Made by a program: the position numbers and the translations under genes. A model generated the notes under the pieces. The model searched no databases. It saw only the letters and a program-made list of their open reading frames with translations, and was not told where the DNA came from. From Mucilaginibacter sp. PPCGB 2223 (lineage in GTDB: Bacteria; Bacteroidota; Bacteroidia; Sphingobacteriales; Sphingobacteriaceae): 64,000 bases of DNA. The stretch covers positions 775,971 through 839,970 of the forward strand of contig NZ_MDJS01000003.1 of NCBI RefSeq assembly GCF_001705515.1, given 5' to 3'. Every line of letters starts with the position of its first letter. The first letter of the stretch is position 1. Of this stretch, positions 9,701 through 16,992 are shown in pieces.

Positions 9701-9735
9701 CTACTTACAATTTTGGCGTGAATCTTACTTTTTAA
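6730..9735 (+). CDS. SusC/RagA-family TonB-linked outer-membrane transporter
   Basis: This is a 1001-residue outer-membrane importer for oligosaccharides. It has a signal peptide ending near VFAQ (residue 24) and a carboxypeptidase-D-like regulatory domain (about 27-110, KVTDSTTGESLPGVSVTVKG). The SusC signature region with the TonB-box-like QQVVVVGYGTQRKVDVTG is at about 113-132. The plug follows (RGTGTIYGNTNVLYVVDGV, ASSTAIYGIRASNGVIIITT), then a beta-barrel to the C-terminal aromatic residue F. It is 11 bases before the SusD gene and starts a co-directional locus with GH144, GH43-like and GH3 genes, so its cargo is probably beta-glucan fragments, most simply beta-1,2-linked. It would work with SusD as a lid-and-barrel pair, energized by TonB-ExbBD encoded elsewhere. 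The SusC call is certain; the substrate is inferred from the neighbouring enzymes. Confidence 0.95.
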   Translation: MKRIFTISGLVLMCVFFVTNVFAQNIKLSGKVTDSTTGESLPGVSVTVKGTTAGTTTGPDGAYSISVSPNASVTFSFIGYQTQTLAVDRKTTLNVKMLIQNNELQQVVVVGYGTQRKVDVTGSVTTVKGDEIAKQSSPNAISGLQGKVAGVSVTNSGGPGSSPQVTIRGTGTIYGNTNVLYVVDGVWYNDVNFLNPADVDNVSVLKDASSTAIYGIRASNGVIIITTKRGKKGQVTVNYNGYAGWQTVTHPVQIANATEYATLVNELSVVNGGAALFANPSSFGTGTNWYNQILHDAFTTNHNLSVNGGTEKSDYNISFGVLDQDGNVKTNNFKRYTVSVNDNYSPVKNLDFGIKINGQYSNSKDIDGNIFHQLYGAGPVVPVYYADGSYGDPNDYNLGGGNNYNPQVTLDYFNQHTETYHFTGNAYAQLTFLKHFKFKTSFGGDFINGQSTRYVPVYKATLGQQSTVSSLTRSRGETRNWIVENTLNYDNAFGDHRITVLAGQTAQREQLYAVNLSAQNVPAGSENQYFSLGNNFNITDGGSTLNTFVSYFGRVNYSYRDKYLINASVRSDGASQFYGSNTYTTLPAVGAGWVITQEDFMKDQHLFDMLKLRGSWGKVANAGVPRNLTIPATITAPYLTAIFGNPETAYQGTSINSIVPPAISIERSTGTDIGLEGSMLNSRLSFEFDAYNRETNNAVFGIPVLGNLGTSGTVIGNQADIRNRGLEAVLTWRASINKDIQYSISGNVGYNQNTVLSVISGNTPIYGGGNGIANGALATRTIVGDPIGSFYGYQVAGIFQTPAEVAASAQTAAKPGDFKYVDQNRDGVIDGRDRVNLGDPNAKINYGINTNLTVKNFDLTIDLQGVTGVSVYNANTAYRFGNENFTKDFYDNRWHGAGTSNTYPSVNVGSNANAAPNSFYVSSGSYFRVRNMQLGYTLPAALLTKLKVKKLRVYANAQNAINIFGYKGFTPEIGGSPTNAGIDNNVYPLYATYNFGVNLTF

Positions 9736-9746
9736 TATAACCAGTT

Positions 9747-11228
9747 ATGAAAAATATAAAGAACAACCTGTATATAACATTGAGCTTAAGCTTGCTCACA
9801 ACTACTGTTGTAATGCAAGGCTGTCAGAAAAGCTTCTTAAATGTGCCTCAACAAGCCCAAACCCCCGTTGCTCAATTTTGGCAAAGTGCCGGTGATGCCC
9901 AAAAAGGAGTGAGTGCGATGTATGCCAATTTGCACGAGTGGACAAATATCGCCTTCGCGCCGATAGCTGTAGAAAGTATGGGATCAGACGATGCCGAAAA
10001 AGGTAGTAGTACCAACGACGCCGCATTTATGAATGATTTTGATAATTTCACTGCTACAGCGTCCGAAGGTCAATTGACTGATTTTTGGAAAGGCGAATAT
10101 CAAACCATCAACTTTGCGAATCAAAATTTAGATAATATCCCCGGCATAAATATGGACGCCAATTTAAAGGCGAGGTATTTGGCCGAAAGTAAATTTATAC
10201 GCGCCTACGCCTATTTTAGATTAGTAAGGGCTTTTGGCGATGTGCCATTGCGCGTGCATTTACCTAAAGACCCGGGCGATTATAATATACCCCGCGCTCC
10301 AAAGGCGCAGGTTTGGGCAGCTATCGAGGCCGATCTGACCGATGCCGCCGCTGTATTGCCGCAATCTTATCCGGCTACCGATGTTGGCAGGGCAACCAAA
10401 GGCGCGGCATTAGCCTTACACGCAAAGGTGGCCATGTATCAGCAAAAATGGGCCGATGTACTTACTTACACCAACCAGGTAATGGGTTTAGGCTATAGCC
10501 TGTTCCCTAACTTCGAAAAACTGTTCCGTACAGAAAACGAAAATAACTCTGAGTCGATTTTTGAGATACAGAACGCCCTGATCCCTGGTAACTCTGCTGC
10601 ATCAAACTCGCAATACTCGCAGGTACAAGGTGTAAGAGGGTCTACCGGCGGCGGTTGGGGCTTTAATGTACCAACACAAGATCTGGTGAATGAATTTGAA
10701 ACAGGTGATCCGCGCAAAGCAGGAACAATCATTTTCAGGGGGACAACCACAGTGGAAGGCGACCCAATACCTGCCGTTGGCGATAACCCAATGTACAACT
10801 ACAAATCGTATGTACCGTTCAGCATGTATGTATCTGGTTTTAACGAAGGCTGCCAGCAAAACGTAAGGGTAATCCGTTATGCCGATGTTTTATTAATGAA
10901 TGCCGAAGCCGCGAACGAGTTGGGCCAAACCGCACAGGCTTTAAGCTCGCTCGAACTGGTAAGAGCCCGCGCCCGCGGTGGCAACAATGCCATTTTGCCT
11001 AAGGTAACAACAACAGTACAGGGTACGTTGCGCACAGCTATCTGGCACGAACGCCGCGTAGAGCTGGCAATGGAATTTGACCGCTATTTTGATGTGATCC
11101 GCCAGGGTCGCGCGGCTACGGTTTTTGGTCCAAAAGGCTGGAAAGCAAACAAAAACGAAGTTTGGCCGATCCCTCAAACGGAGATAGACCTAAGCGCAGG
11201 CGTATTAACTCAAAATCCTGGTTATTAA
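9747..11228 (+). CDS. SusD/RagB-family nutrient-binding outer-membrane lipoprotein
   Basis: This 493-residue lipoprotein has a hydrophobic leader ending in the lipobox VMQGC with C26 as the lipidated cysteine. The first half shows the SusD pattern of helices: DFWKGEYQTINFANQNLDNI, then AESKFIRAYAYFRLVRAFGDVPL, then the TPR-like segment ATKGAALALHAKVAMYQQKW. The C-terminal part has VRVIRYADVLLMNAEA and IWHERRVELAMEFDRYFDVIR, and ends ...LTQNPGY, all characteristic of RagB/SusD. It caps the SusC barrel on the cell surface and captures the glycan before transport. It lies between the SusC gene (11-base gap) and the LamG lipoprotein gene (16-base gap), so the three are very likely co-transcribed. 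Confidence 0.95.
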   Translation: MKNIKNNLYITLSLSLLTTTVVMQGCQKSFLNVPQQAQTPVAQFWQSAGDAQKGVSAMYANLHEWTNIAFAPIAVESMGSDDAEKGSSTNDAAFMNDFDNFTATASEGQLTDFWKGEYQTINFANQNLDNIPGINMDANLKARYLAESKFIRAYAYFRLVRAFGDVPLRVHLPKDPGDYNIPRAPKAQVWAAIEADLTDAAAVLPQSYPATDVGRATKGAALALHAKVAMYQQKWADVLTYTNQVMGLGYSLFPNFEKLFRTENENNSESIFEIQNALIPGNSAASNSQYSQVQGVRGSTGGGWGFNVPTQDLVNEFETGDPRKAGTIIFRGTTTVEGDPIPAVGDNPMYNYKSYVPFSMYVSGFNEGCQQNVRVIRYADVLLMNAEAANELGQTAQALSSLELVRARARGGNNAILPKVTTTVQGTLRTAIWHERRVELAMEFDRYFDVIRQGRAATVFGPKGWKANKNEVWPIPQTEIDLSAGVLTQNPGY

Positions 11229-11244
11229 TCAAAAAGAAACAGCA

Positions 11245-12069
11245 ATGAAAAAATTAAATATCTTGATGATAGCGGCAGTCACCGGATGTATCGGCCTATC
11301 TTCATGCCAGAAAAAATTCGATCCTTCATCTTACGCTCCACCTTTGAGCATCAACGGGTATACCAGTTCGAATGATGTAGGTAAAGGAAACCTGATCGCC
11401 TACTGGTCGTTTAACGGCACACTCACCGATAGCTTATCTAACACTGCAGGCACCGGCTCCGGCACCAGTTTTACGGCTGGGGTAAAAGGCTCTTCGTTAT
11501 TGGCTACAGGTAGCTCGTATGTAGTAAGCAATGTGCCGGCAGCACTGCAAAACCTGAACAGCTTTACCATGACGGCATGGGTGTACATGCCGCAAAATAC
11601 AACCGGCATAGCAGGTATTGTAGATATTGCCAATCCAAACTCCTTCTGGGGTAATTTCGATCTGTTTTTTGAGAACGGCAGCACACCTACAAACGGTTTG
11701 CTAAAGCTGCATGTTAACAATAACGGAACAGATCTTTTTTACGGTACTTATAACGTAGCCAGCCCCTGGAACAAGTGGACAAACATTGCCGTTAGCTTTG
11801 ATCTCACCAGTTCTACAATGAAGTTTTATGTTAACGGCTCGGTAGTTGGTACGGCTACAGGTGCTGGCCCCATTAAATTTCAAAACGCTACCAAAATGGT
11901 GTTTGGTACGGTGCAGTTTCAAACTACGCCGAGCCTCACTACGGCAACAGGTTCGCAACCCTGGGCCAGCTACGTAAACGGCCAGATTGACGAAGTGCGG
12001 TTTTATAATAAGGCTTTGAGCGATTCGGATATCGGCACTATTGTAAAACTCGAAAACAGGGGTAAGTAA
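11245..12069 (+). CDS. LamG/concanavalin-like lipoprotein, probable surface glycan-binding protein
   Basis: This 274-residue protein has a lipobox LSSC with C21 as the acylated residue. Residues about 48-270 form a single LamG-like jelly-roll domain: LIAYWSFNGTLTDSLSNTAG at the start, then FTMTAWVYMP, and near the end GQIDEVRFYNKALSDSDI. These are the typical conserved blocks of LamG_3 domains. No catalytic glycosidase motif is visible. Its place directly after SusD suggests the position occupied in other loci by SusE/SusF-type or SGBP-B surface binding proteins. An intrinsic terminator follows, separating this binding and transport trio from the hydrolase genes. Glycan binding is inferred from fold and position; a purely structural role is possible. 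Confidence 0.75.
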   Translation: MKKLNILMIAAVTGCIGLSSCQKKFDPSSYAPPLSINGYTSSNDVGKGNLIAYWSFNGTLTDSLSNTAGTGSGTSFTAGVKGSSLLATGSSYVVSNVPAALQNLNSFTMTAWVYMPQNTTGIAGIVDIANPNSFWGNFDLFFENGSTPTNGLLKLHVNNNGTDLFYGTYNVASPWNKWTNIAVSFDLTSSTMKFYVNGSVVGTATGAGPIKFQNATKMVFGTVQFQTTPSLTTATGSQPWASYVNGQIDEVRFYNKALSDSDIGTIVKLENRGK

Positions 12070-12086
12070 TATTAAGTAATTGGTAC

Positions 12087-12117
12087 AAAGATTGCCTGCC
12101 ACAAGCGGGCAATCTTT
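12087..12117 (+). terminator. Strong hairpin between the transport/binding genes and the hydrolase genes
   Basis: AAAGATTGCC (12087-12096) pairs with GGCAATCTTT (12108-12117). The stem extends inward by three more pairs, one of them a G-U wobble, leaving a five-base loop. A short U-rich end follows (TTTTAT). It lies 18 bases after the LamG gene stop and 34 bases before the first GH144 gene, so it could be a partial terminator that lowers enzyme expression relative to SusCD. Confidence 0.75.
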
Positions 12118-12150
12118 TATATACAAACGAGTTAAATCTATACAGGGGCA

Positions 12151-13836
12151 ATGAATATGGGCAGGATCAAAGTTATTTTATTGTTATTAATAACGACCGG
12201 TTTTTTTGCCTGTTCAAAAAGCCCGTCGGGCTCCGGTTCAGCCGATCCCGTGATTACTCCGCCGGCAACTTTCAGTTTCAACGCGTTAAAGATTAATGGC
12301 GTGTTTAATGGCTATTCATACACCAATGTCAATACTGCCCCGGTTATTAAATTTTCATTTTCTGATGCTGTAAACCGTTCTTCGGTAGCCGGTAGCATTA
12401 CTTTTAAAGATCCGTTTGGGGTGGCAGTAAGCTACAACGCAACCTATGAAGACAACGACCTTACTGTCGTGATCAAACCGATGCAGGCCCTGCAAAACCT
12501 TTCAAAATACGCGGTATCGGTTACTACCGGTCTCAAATCGGCGGCTAATGCAAGTTTGCAATCGGCAGTGAACTTACAATTGACCACCACTATCGATTCG
12601 ACCAACAAGTTCCCGGTCGTTACCGATGATCAGCTTTTGGATATCGTACAAAAACAAACCTTTAAATATTTCTGGGATTTTGGCCACCCGGTTAGCGGCC
12701 TCGCCCGCGAACGTAATTCATCGGGCGATATCGTGACCACGGGTGGTTCGGGCTTCGGTATCATGGCTATCGTAACCGCTGTGAACAGGCAATTTATTAC
12801 CCGTACCGATGGTTTGGTACGCATGCAAAAGATCGTTGGCTTTTTAAAAAATACCGCTCAAAAATTTCACGGCGCCTTTCCGCACTGGCTCAATGGCACC
12901 ACAGGCGCGGTGGTGCCTTTCAGCGCGCAGGATAACGGCGCCGATCTGGTCGAAACATCATACCTGATGGAAGGCTTGTTAACAGCAAGGCAATACTTTA
13001 ACGGTACAGGTACCGATGAAACCACATTACGCGCCGATATTAACACCCTTTACAATAACGTGGAGTGGGACTGGTTCAGGCAGGGTAATCAAAATGTGCT
13101 GTACTGGCACTGGAGCCCCGATCAGGGCTGGGCAATTAACATGCCAATCCGCGGCTGGGATGAAGCCTTAATGCCTTACGTTTTAGGCGCATCATCAACT
13201 ACGCACCCTATCCCCAAAATTGTTTACGATAATGGCTGGGCAAATAACGGCTCGATGAAAAACGGCAATTCGTACTTCGGTATTCAATTGCCCTTGGGTC
13301 CGCCATACGGCGGCCCGCTATTCTTTGAACATTATTCGCTAATGGCTATTAATCCGAAAGGGTTAACTGATGCTTACGCCAATTACGAAATCCAAACTAA
13401 GAACCACACCCTCATCAACTATAACTACTGCGTTAGCAATCCAAAATCGTATTTCGGATATAGTACAAATTGCTGGGGGCTTACCGCCAGCGATATTTCG
13501 GGTGGGTACACGGCCGGTTCGCCTACCAATGATGTCGGAGTGATTGCACCGACCGCGGCCATATCATCAATGCCGTACACTCCAGCGGAATCGTTACAGG
13601 CGCTCCGGTTCTTCTATTATAAACTGGGCGATAAAACCTGGGGGCAGTATGGATTTTACGATGCCTTTAATTTAAACGACACCTGGTTTGCCAACTCGTA
13701 CCTGGCTATCGACCAGGGGCCGATAATCGTGATGATTGAAAACTACCGGAGCGGCCTCATCTGGAATTTATTTATGAGCTGCCCCGAAATTAAAACAGGT
13801 ATGAGAAGCCTTGGCTTTACAAGCCCTAATTTATAA
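12151..13836 (+). CDS. GH144-type endo-beta-1,2-glucanase homologue, lipoprotein with N-terminal Ig-like domain
   Basis: This 561-residue protein has the lipobox FFAC with C21, so it is predicted to be anchored in the outer membrane. Residues about 42-150 form a bacterial Ig-like domain of the Big_5 kind (VIKFSFSDAVNRSSVAGSI, AVSVTTGLKSAANASLQ). Residues about 195-555 are the glycoamylase-like domain (PF10091) that includes GH144: LDIVQKQTFKYFWDFGHP, TGGSGFGIMAIV, GAFPHWLNG, VLYWHWSPDQGWAINMPIRG, NCWGLTASD and AIDQGPIIVMIENYRSGLIW. Characterized GH144 enzymes such as the Chitinophaga endo-beta-1,2-glucanase cut beta-1,2-glucan to short oligosaccharides. The lipid anchor suggests action at the cell surface before SusCD uptake. 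ATG codons at 12151 and 12157 are both possible starts; I keep the first. The family call is firm, but beta-1,2 specificity is inferred from family and GH3 context, since PF10091 also holds uncharacterized members. Confidence 0.82.
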   Translation: MNMGRIKVILLLLITTGFFACSKSPSGSGSADPVITPPATFSFNALKINGVFNGYSYTNVNTAPVIKFSFSDAVNRSSVAGSITFKDPFGVAVSYNATYEDNDLTVVIKPMQALQNLSKYAVSVTTGLKSAANASLQSAVNLQLTTTIDSTNKFPVVTDDQLLDIVQKQTFKYFWDFGHPVSGLARERNSSGDIVTTGGSGFGIMAIVTAVNRQFITRTDGLVRMQKIVGFLKNTAQKFHGAFPHWLNGTTGAVVPFSAQDNGADLVETSYLMEGLLTARQYFNGTGTDETTLRADINTLYNNVEWDWFRQGNQNVLYWHWSPDQGWAINMPIRGWDEALMPYVLGASSTTHPIPKIVYDNGWANNGSMKNGNSYFGIQLPLGPPYGGPLFFEHYSLMAINPKGLTDAYANYEIQTKNHTLINYNYCVSNPKSYFGYSTNCWGLTASDISGGYTAGSPTNDVGVIAPTAAISSMPYTPAESLQALRFFYYKLGDKTWGQYGFYDAFNLNDTWFANSYLAIDQGPIIVMIENYRSGLIWNLFMSCPEIKTGMRSLGFTSPNL

Positions 13837-13844
13837 CACGATAC

Positions 13845-15197
13845 ATGATCTTAATGAAAAATACACTTGTCCTTATATTTTTTCTTGCCGTTTCCCACTT
13901 AGCCCTTGGCCAGGGCAAGAGCATTGCAAACACCGGAATAAAACCCATTGGTATGATTAGAGGCCTTTCGGATAGTGCCTTGCTCGACGTGGTACAACGA
14001 CAAACATTCAGGTACTTCTGGGACTTTGCCCACCCTGTAAGCGGGCTTGCGCGTGAGCGCAGTAACATAGCCTACAACTACGGGCACGAGGTTGTCACTA
14101 CAGGTGGCTCCGGGTTTGGTATTATGGCAATGATCGTCGCTGTTAATCGCCACTGGATAACCCGTGAGCAGGGTACCGACAGGATGTTAAAGATCGTTAA
14201 CTTTTTATCTAAGGCAAGTTCTTTCCACGGTGTGTTTCCGCATTGGCTTGATGGCAGTACCGGCAAAGTCATTCCTTTCAGCCGCAAGGATGACGGAGGC
14301 GACCTGGTAGAAACATCTTACCTTTTTCAGGGATTGTTATGCGCCAGGCAATATTACGATGGTAACGATCGCAAAGAAAGGGAGTTGCGTAATAAAATAA
14401 ACAGCCTTTGGGATGAAGTGGAATGGAACTGGCAAACCAACGGCGGCAAAGACGTGCTTTATTGGCACTGGTCGCCAAATAACGGCTGGAGCATGAACTT
14501 TCCCATCCATGGGTTTAATGAGTGTTTGATCACTTATATCCTTGCGGCCTCTGGCGAGCGGTATCCTGTATCTGCCGATGTCTACCACAAAGGCTGGGCA
14601 AAAAGTAACTTTTTTGAGAATGGGAAAACCTTTTATGGTTATAAACTGCCCTTAGGCTTTGATTACGGCGGCCCGTTGTTCTTTTCTCAATACTCCTTCC
14701 TGGGCTTAGATCCGCACGGGTTAAAAGACCGCTATGCCGATTATTGGGAACAAAATACCAACCACACCCTCATAAACCACGCCTACTGCGTAGCTAATCC
14801 TAAAAAATTTAAAGGTTATGGCGAAAACTGCTGGGGGCTTACGGCAAGTGATAACTTTGCAGGTTACAATGCCCATTCGCCAACTAATGATTTGGGTGTG
14901 ATATCACCAACAGCAGCCTTATCGGCATTCCCATATACGCCCAAATTTTCTATGCTGGCCCTGCGCCATTTTTATTATGATTTGGGTGATAAGATCTGGG
15001 GTGAGTACGGTTTTACCGATGCCTTCAGCGAATCGCATAACTGGTATGCTAAATCATACCTGGCTATTGATCAGGGTCCGATTGTGGTGATGATAGAAAA
15101 CTATCGTACTGGCTTGCTCTGGAAATTGTTTATGAGCTGCTCCGAGATCAGATCCGGATTGAAAAAACTTGATTTTACAAGCGCTGCTACCAATTGA
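13845..15197 (+). CDS. Second GH144-type beta-1,2-glucanase homologue, secreted and without the Ig-like domain
   Basis: This is a 450-residue paralogue of the preceding protein, eight bases downstream. A Sec signal peptide (MKNTLVLIFFLAVSHLALGQ, from the ATG at 13854) has no lipobox, so the protein is probably periplasmic. The mature part is almost entirely the catalytic domain: LDVVQRQTFRYFWDFAHP, TGGSGFGIMAMIV, GVFPHWLDG, VLYWHWSPNNGWSMNFPIHG, NCWGLTASDNFAGY and AIDQGPIVVMIENYRTGLLW, matching the upstream enzyme block for block. The ATG at 13845 adds three residues (MIL) before the natural signal peptide, so 13854 may be the true start. Its stop overlaps the next ATG by four bases. A surface plus a periplasmic enzyme of the same family suggests stepwise depolymerization: long chains outside, imported oligomers inside. 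Specificity differences between the two cannot be read directly. Confidence 0.82.
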   Translation: MILMKNTLVLIFFLAVSHLALGQGKSIANTGIKPIGMIRGLSDSALLDVVQRQTFRYFWDFAHPVSGLARERSNIAYNYGHEVVTTGGSGFGIMAMIVAVNRHWITREQGTDRMLKIVNFLSKASSFHGVFPHWLDGSTGKVIPFSRKDDGGDLVETSYLFQGLLCARQYYDGNDRKERELRNKINSLWDEVEWNWQTNGGKDVLYWHWSPNNGWSMNFPIHGFNECLITYILAASGERYPVSADVYHKGWAKSNFFENGKTFYGYKLPLGFDYGGPLFFSQYSFLGLDPHGLKDRYADYWEQNTNHTLINHAYCVANPKKFKGYGENCWGLTASDNFAGYNAHSPTNDLGVISPTAALSAFPYTPKFSMLALRHFYYDLGDKIWGEYGFTDAFSESHNWYAKSYLAIDQGPIVVMIENYRTGLLWKLFMSCSEIRSGLKKLDFTSAATN

Positions 15198-16951
15198 TGA
15201 TGAAACTTAGGCGTCTTATTGTCTTGACCATGATGCCGGCGTTGATAGCTGGTATCGGCTATGCGCAGCAAAAGCAGCGTAGCTATTGCAACCCCATCAA
15301 CATTGATTACGGCTATACGCCCATACCCAATTTTGCCGAACAGGGTAAACACCGCGCCACTGCCGACCCGGTGATCACACTTTACAAAGGCGACTATTAT
15401 TTATTCTCCACCAATCAAATGGGTTACTGGTGGAGCAGCGATATGTATCACTGGAATTTTGTTCGCCGGTCGTTTTTAAGGCCCGAGCATAAAGTATATG
15501 ATGACTTATGCGCGCCTGCGGTTTGGGTGCAAGGCGATACGCTGATGGTCTTCGGTTCAACATACTCATCCAACTTCCCGATTTGGATGAGCACCAATCC
15601 CAAAGCGAACGAATGGAAAGAGGCCGTACACAACTTTGAGCCAGGAGGCTGGGACCCTGATTTTTTCAGAGATGATGATGGCCGGCTTTATCTCTACAAC
15701 GGCAGCAGCAACCGCTACCCTTTGTATGGAGCCGAAATTAATCCCAAAACTTTTCAAATGATAGGAGCCCGCAAGGAAACGTACCTGCTGGAACCTTACA
15801 AATATGGCTGGCAGCGCTTCGGCGAATACCAGGATGATATTTTTCTCGATCCCTTTATCGAAGGATCGTGGATGACCAAACATAACGGCAAATACTACCT
15901 GCAGTACGGCGCTCCGGGCACCGAGTTTAGCGGATATGCCGATGGCGTTGTTGTGGGTGATACTCCGCTTGGGCCATTTACACCGCAGCCCATCCCTTTT
16001 AGTTATAAACCCGGCGGTTTTGCGCGTGGGGCAGGCCATGGCGCCACTTTTCAGGATGCCTGGGCCGGTTACTGGCATGTATCCACTATTGGCATATCGG
16101 TAAAAAATAACTTCGAGCGCCGCATTGGCATTTGGCCTGCTGGCTTTGATAAAGATGGTGTGCTGTATTGCAATACCGCCTTTGGTGACTATCCAACCTT
16201 GCTGCCCGATGGCAAAGCCGAACACTTGAACGGGACCTTCACTGGCTGGATGCTGCTTAATTATAATAAGCCTGTACAGGTATCTTCAACATTAGGCGGT
16301 TTTGCAGCTAACAATGCCGTAGACGAGGACATTAAAACCTATTGGAGCGCAGCTACAGGTAACGCCGGCGAGTGGATAATAACCGACTTAGGCAACGCAA
16401 GCACTGTAAATGCCGTGCAGATCAACTACGCCGACCAAGATGCTGAGTTTTTAGGTAAATCACAAAACGTTTTTCATCAGTACAAACTCCTGTATTCAAC
16501 CGATGATAAAAACTGGCGGGTATTGGTAGATAAAAGCAGCAATAAAACAGACGTGCCGCACGATTATGTTGAGTTGCCTGCCCCGGTAACCGCACGATAT
16601 ATCAAACTGTTAAATTTACATATGCCTACCGGTAAGTTTGCCATCAGCGGCCTGCGCGTTTTTGGCAATGGTAACGGGGCTAAACCTGATACTGTTAAAA
16701 ATTTTATTGTACTGCGTACCGAAAAGGATAAACGAAGCGCCTGGATAAAATGGCAGTTGGCAAACGATGCCTATGCTTATAATATTTACACAGGTACCTC
16801 GCCCGGTAAATTGTATAACTGCATTATGGTATATAACACCAACCAGTACTTTTTTAAGGCGATGGATAAAGATCTGCCGTTTTATTTCCAGATAGAGGCG
16901 ATAAACGAGAACGGGGTATCGAAACGAACTAAAACAATTAAAGTCGATTAA
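15194..16951 (+). CDS. GH43-like five-bladed propeller glycosidase with F5/8-type C and Fn3-like domains
   Basis: This 585-residue protein has a signal peptide ending near GYAQ. The five-bladed propeller spans about residues 45-335 and retains three acidic positions expected for GH43: D58 (ATADPVITLYKGDYYLFST), D154/D156 (GGWDPDFFRDDDGRLYLYNG) and E223 (FIEGSWMTKHNGKYYLQYG). A discoidin-like F5/8 type C domain follows (about 345-490, NAVDEDIKTYWSAATG through VTARYIKLLNLHMP). An Fn3-like module ends the protein (about 500-583). Its start overlaps the stop of the second GH144 gene by four bases, so it is translationally coupled into the operon. GH43 enzymes usually remove arabinose, xylose or galactose, which does not fit a plain beta-1,2-glucan. 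It may remove a side group, or the locus target may be a decorated or mixed polymer. The propeller glycosidase call is strong; the reaction is unknown. Confidence 0.75.
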   Translation: MMMKLRRLIVLTMMPALIAGIGYAQQKQRSYCNPINIDYGYTPIPNFAEQGKHRATADPVITLYKGDYYLFSTNQMGYWWSSDMYHWNFVRRSFLRPEHKVYDDLCAPAVWVQGDTLMVFGSTYSSNFPIWMSTNPKANEWKEAVHNFEPGGWDPDFFRDDDGRLYLYNGSSNRYPLYGAEINPKTFQMIGARKETYLLEPYKYGWQRFGEYQDDIFLDPFIEGSWMTKHNGKYYLQYGAPGTEFSGYADGVVVGDTPLGPFTPQPIPFSYKPGGFARGAGHGATFQDAWAGYWHVSTIGISVKNNFERRIGIWPAGFDKDGVLYCNTAFGDYPTLLPDGKAEHLNGTFTGWMLLNYNKPVQVSSTLGGFAANNAVDEDIKTYWSAATGNAGEWIITDLGNASTVNAVQINYADQDAEFLGKSQNVFHQYKLLYSTDDKNWRVLVDKSSNKTDVPHDYVELPAPVTARYIKLLNLHMPTGKFAISGLRVFGNGNGAKPDTVKNFIVLRTEKDKRSAWIKWQLANDAYAYNIYTGTSPGKLYNCIMVYNTNQYFFKAMDKDLPFYFQIEAINENGVSKRTKTIKVD

Positions 16952-16992
16952 TTCAATACTGATAAAACGATAAAGGAGATATCACCATACAT

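Noticed and set aside
15566..16225. 219-codon minus-strand frame inside the GH43-like gene
   Set aside because: Antisense shadow of a gene with visible catalytic motifs.
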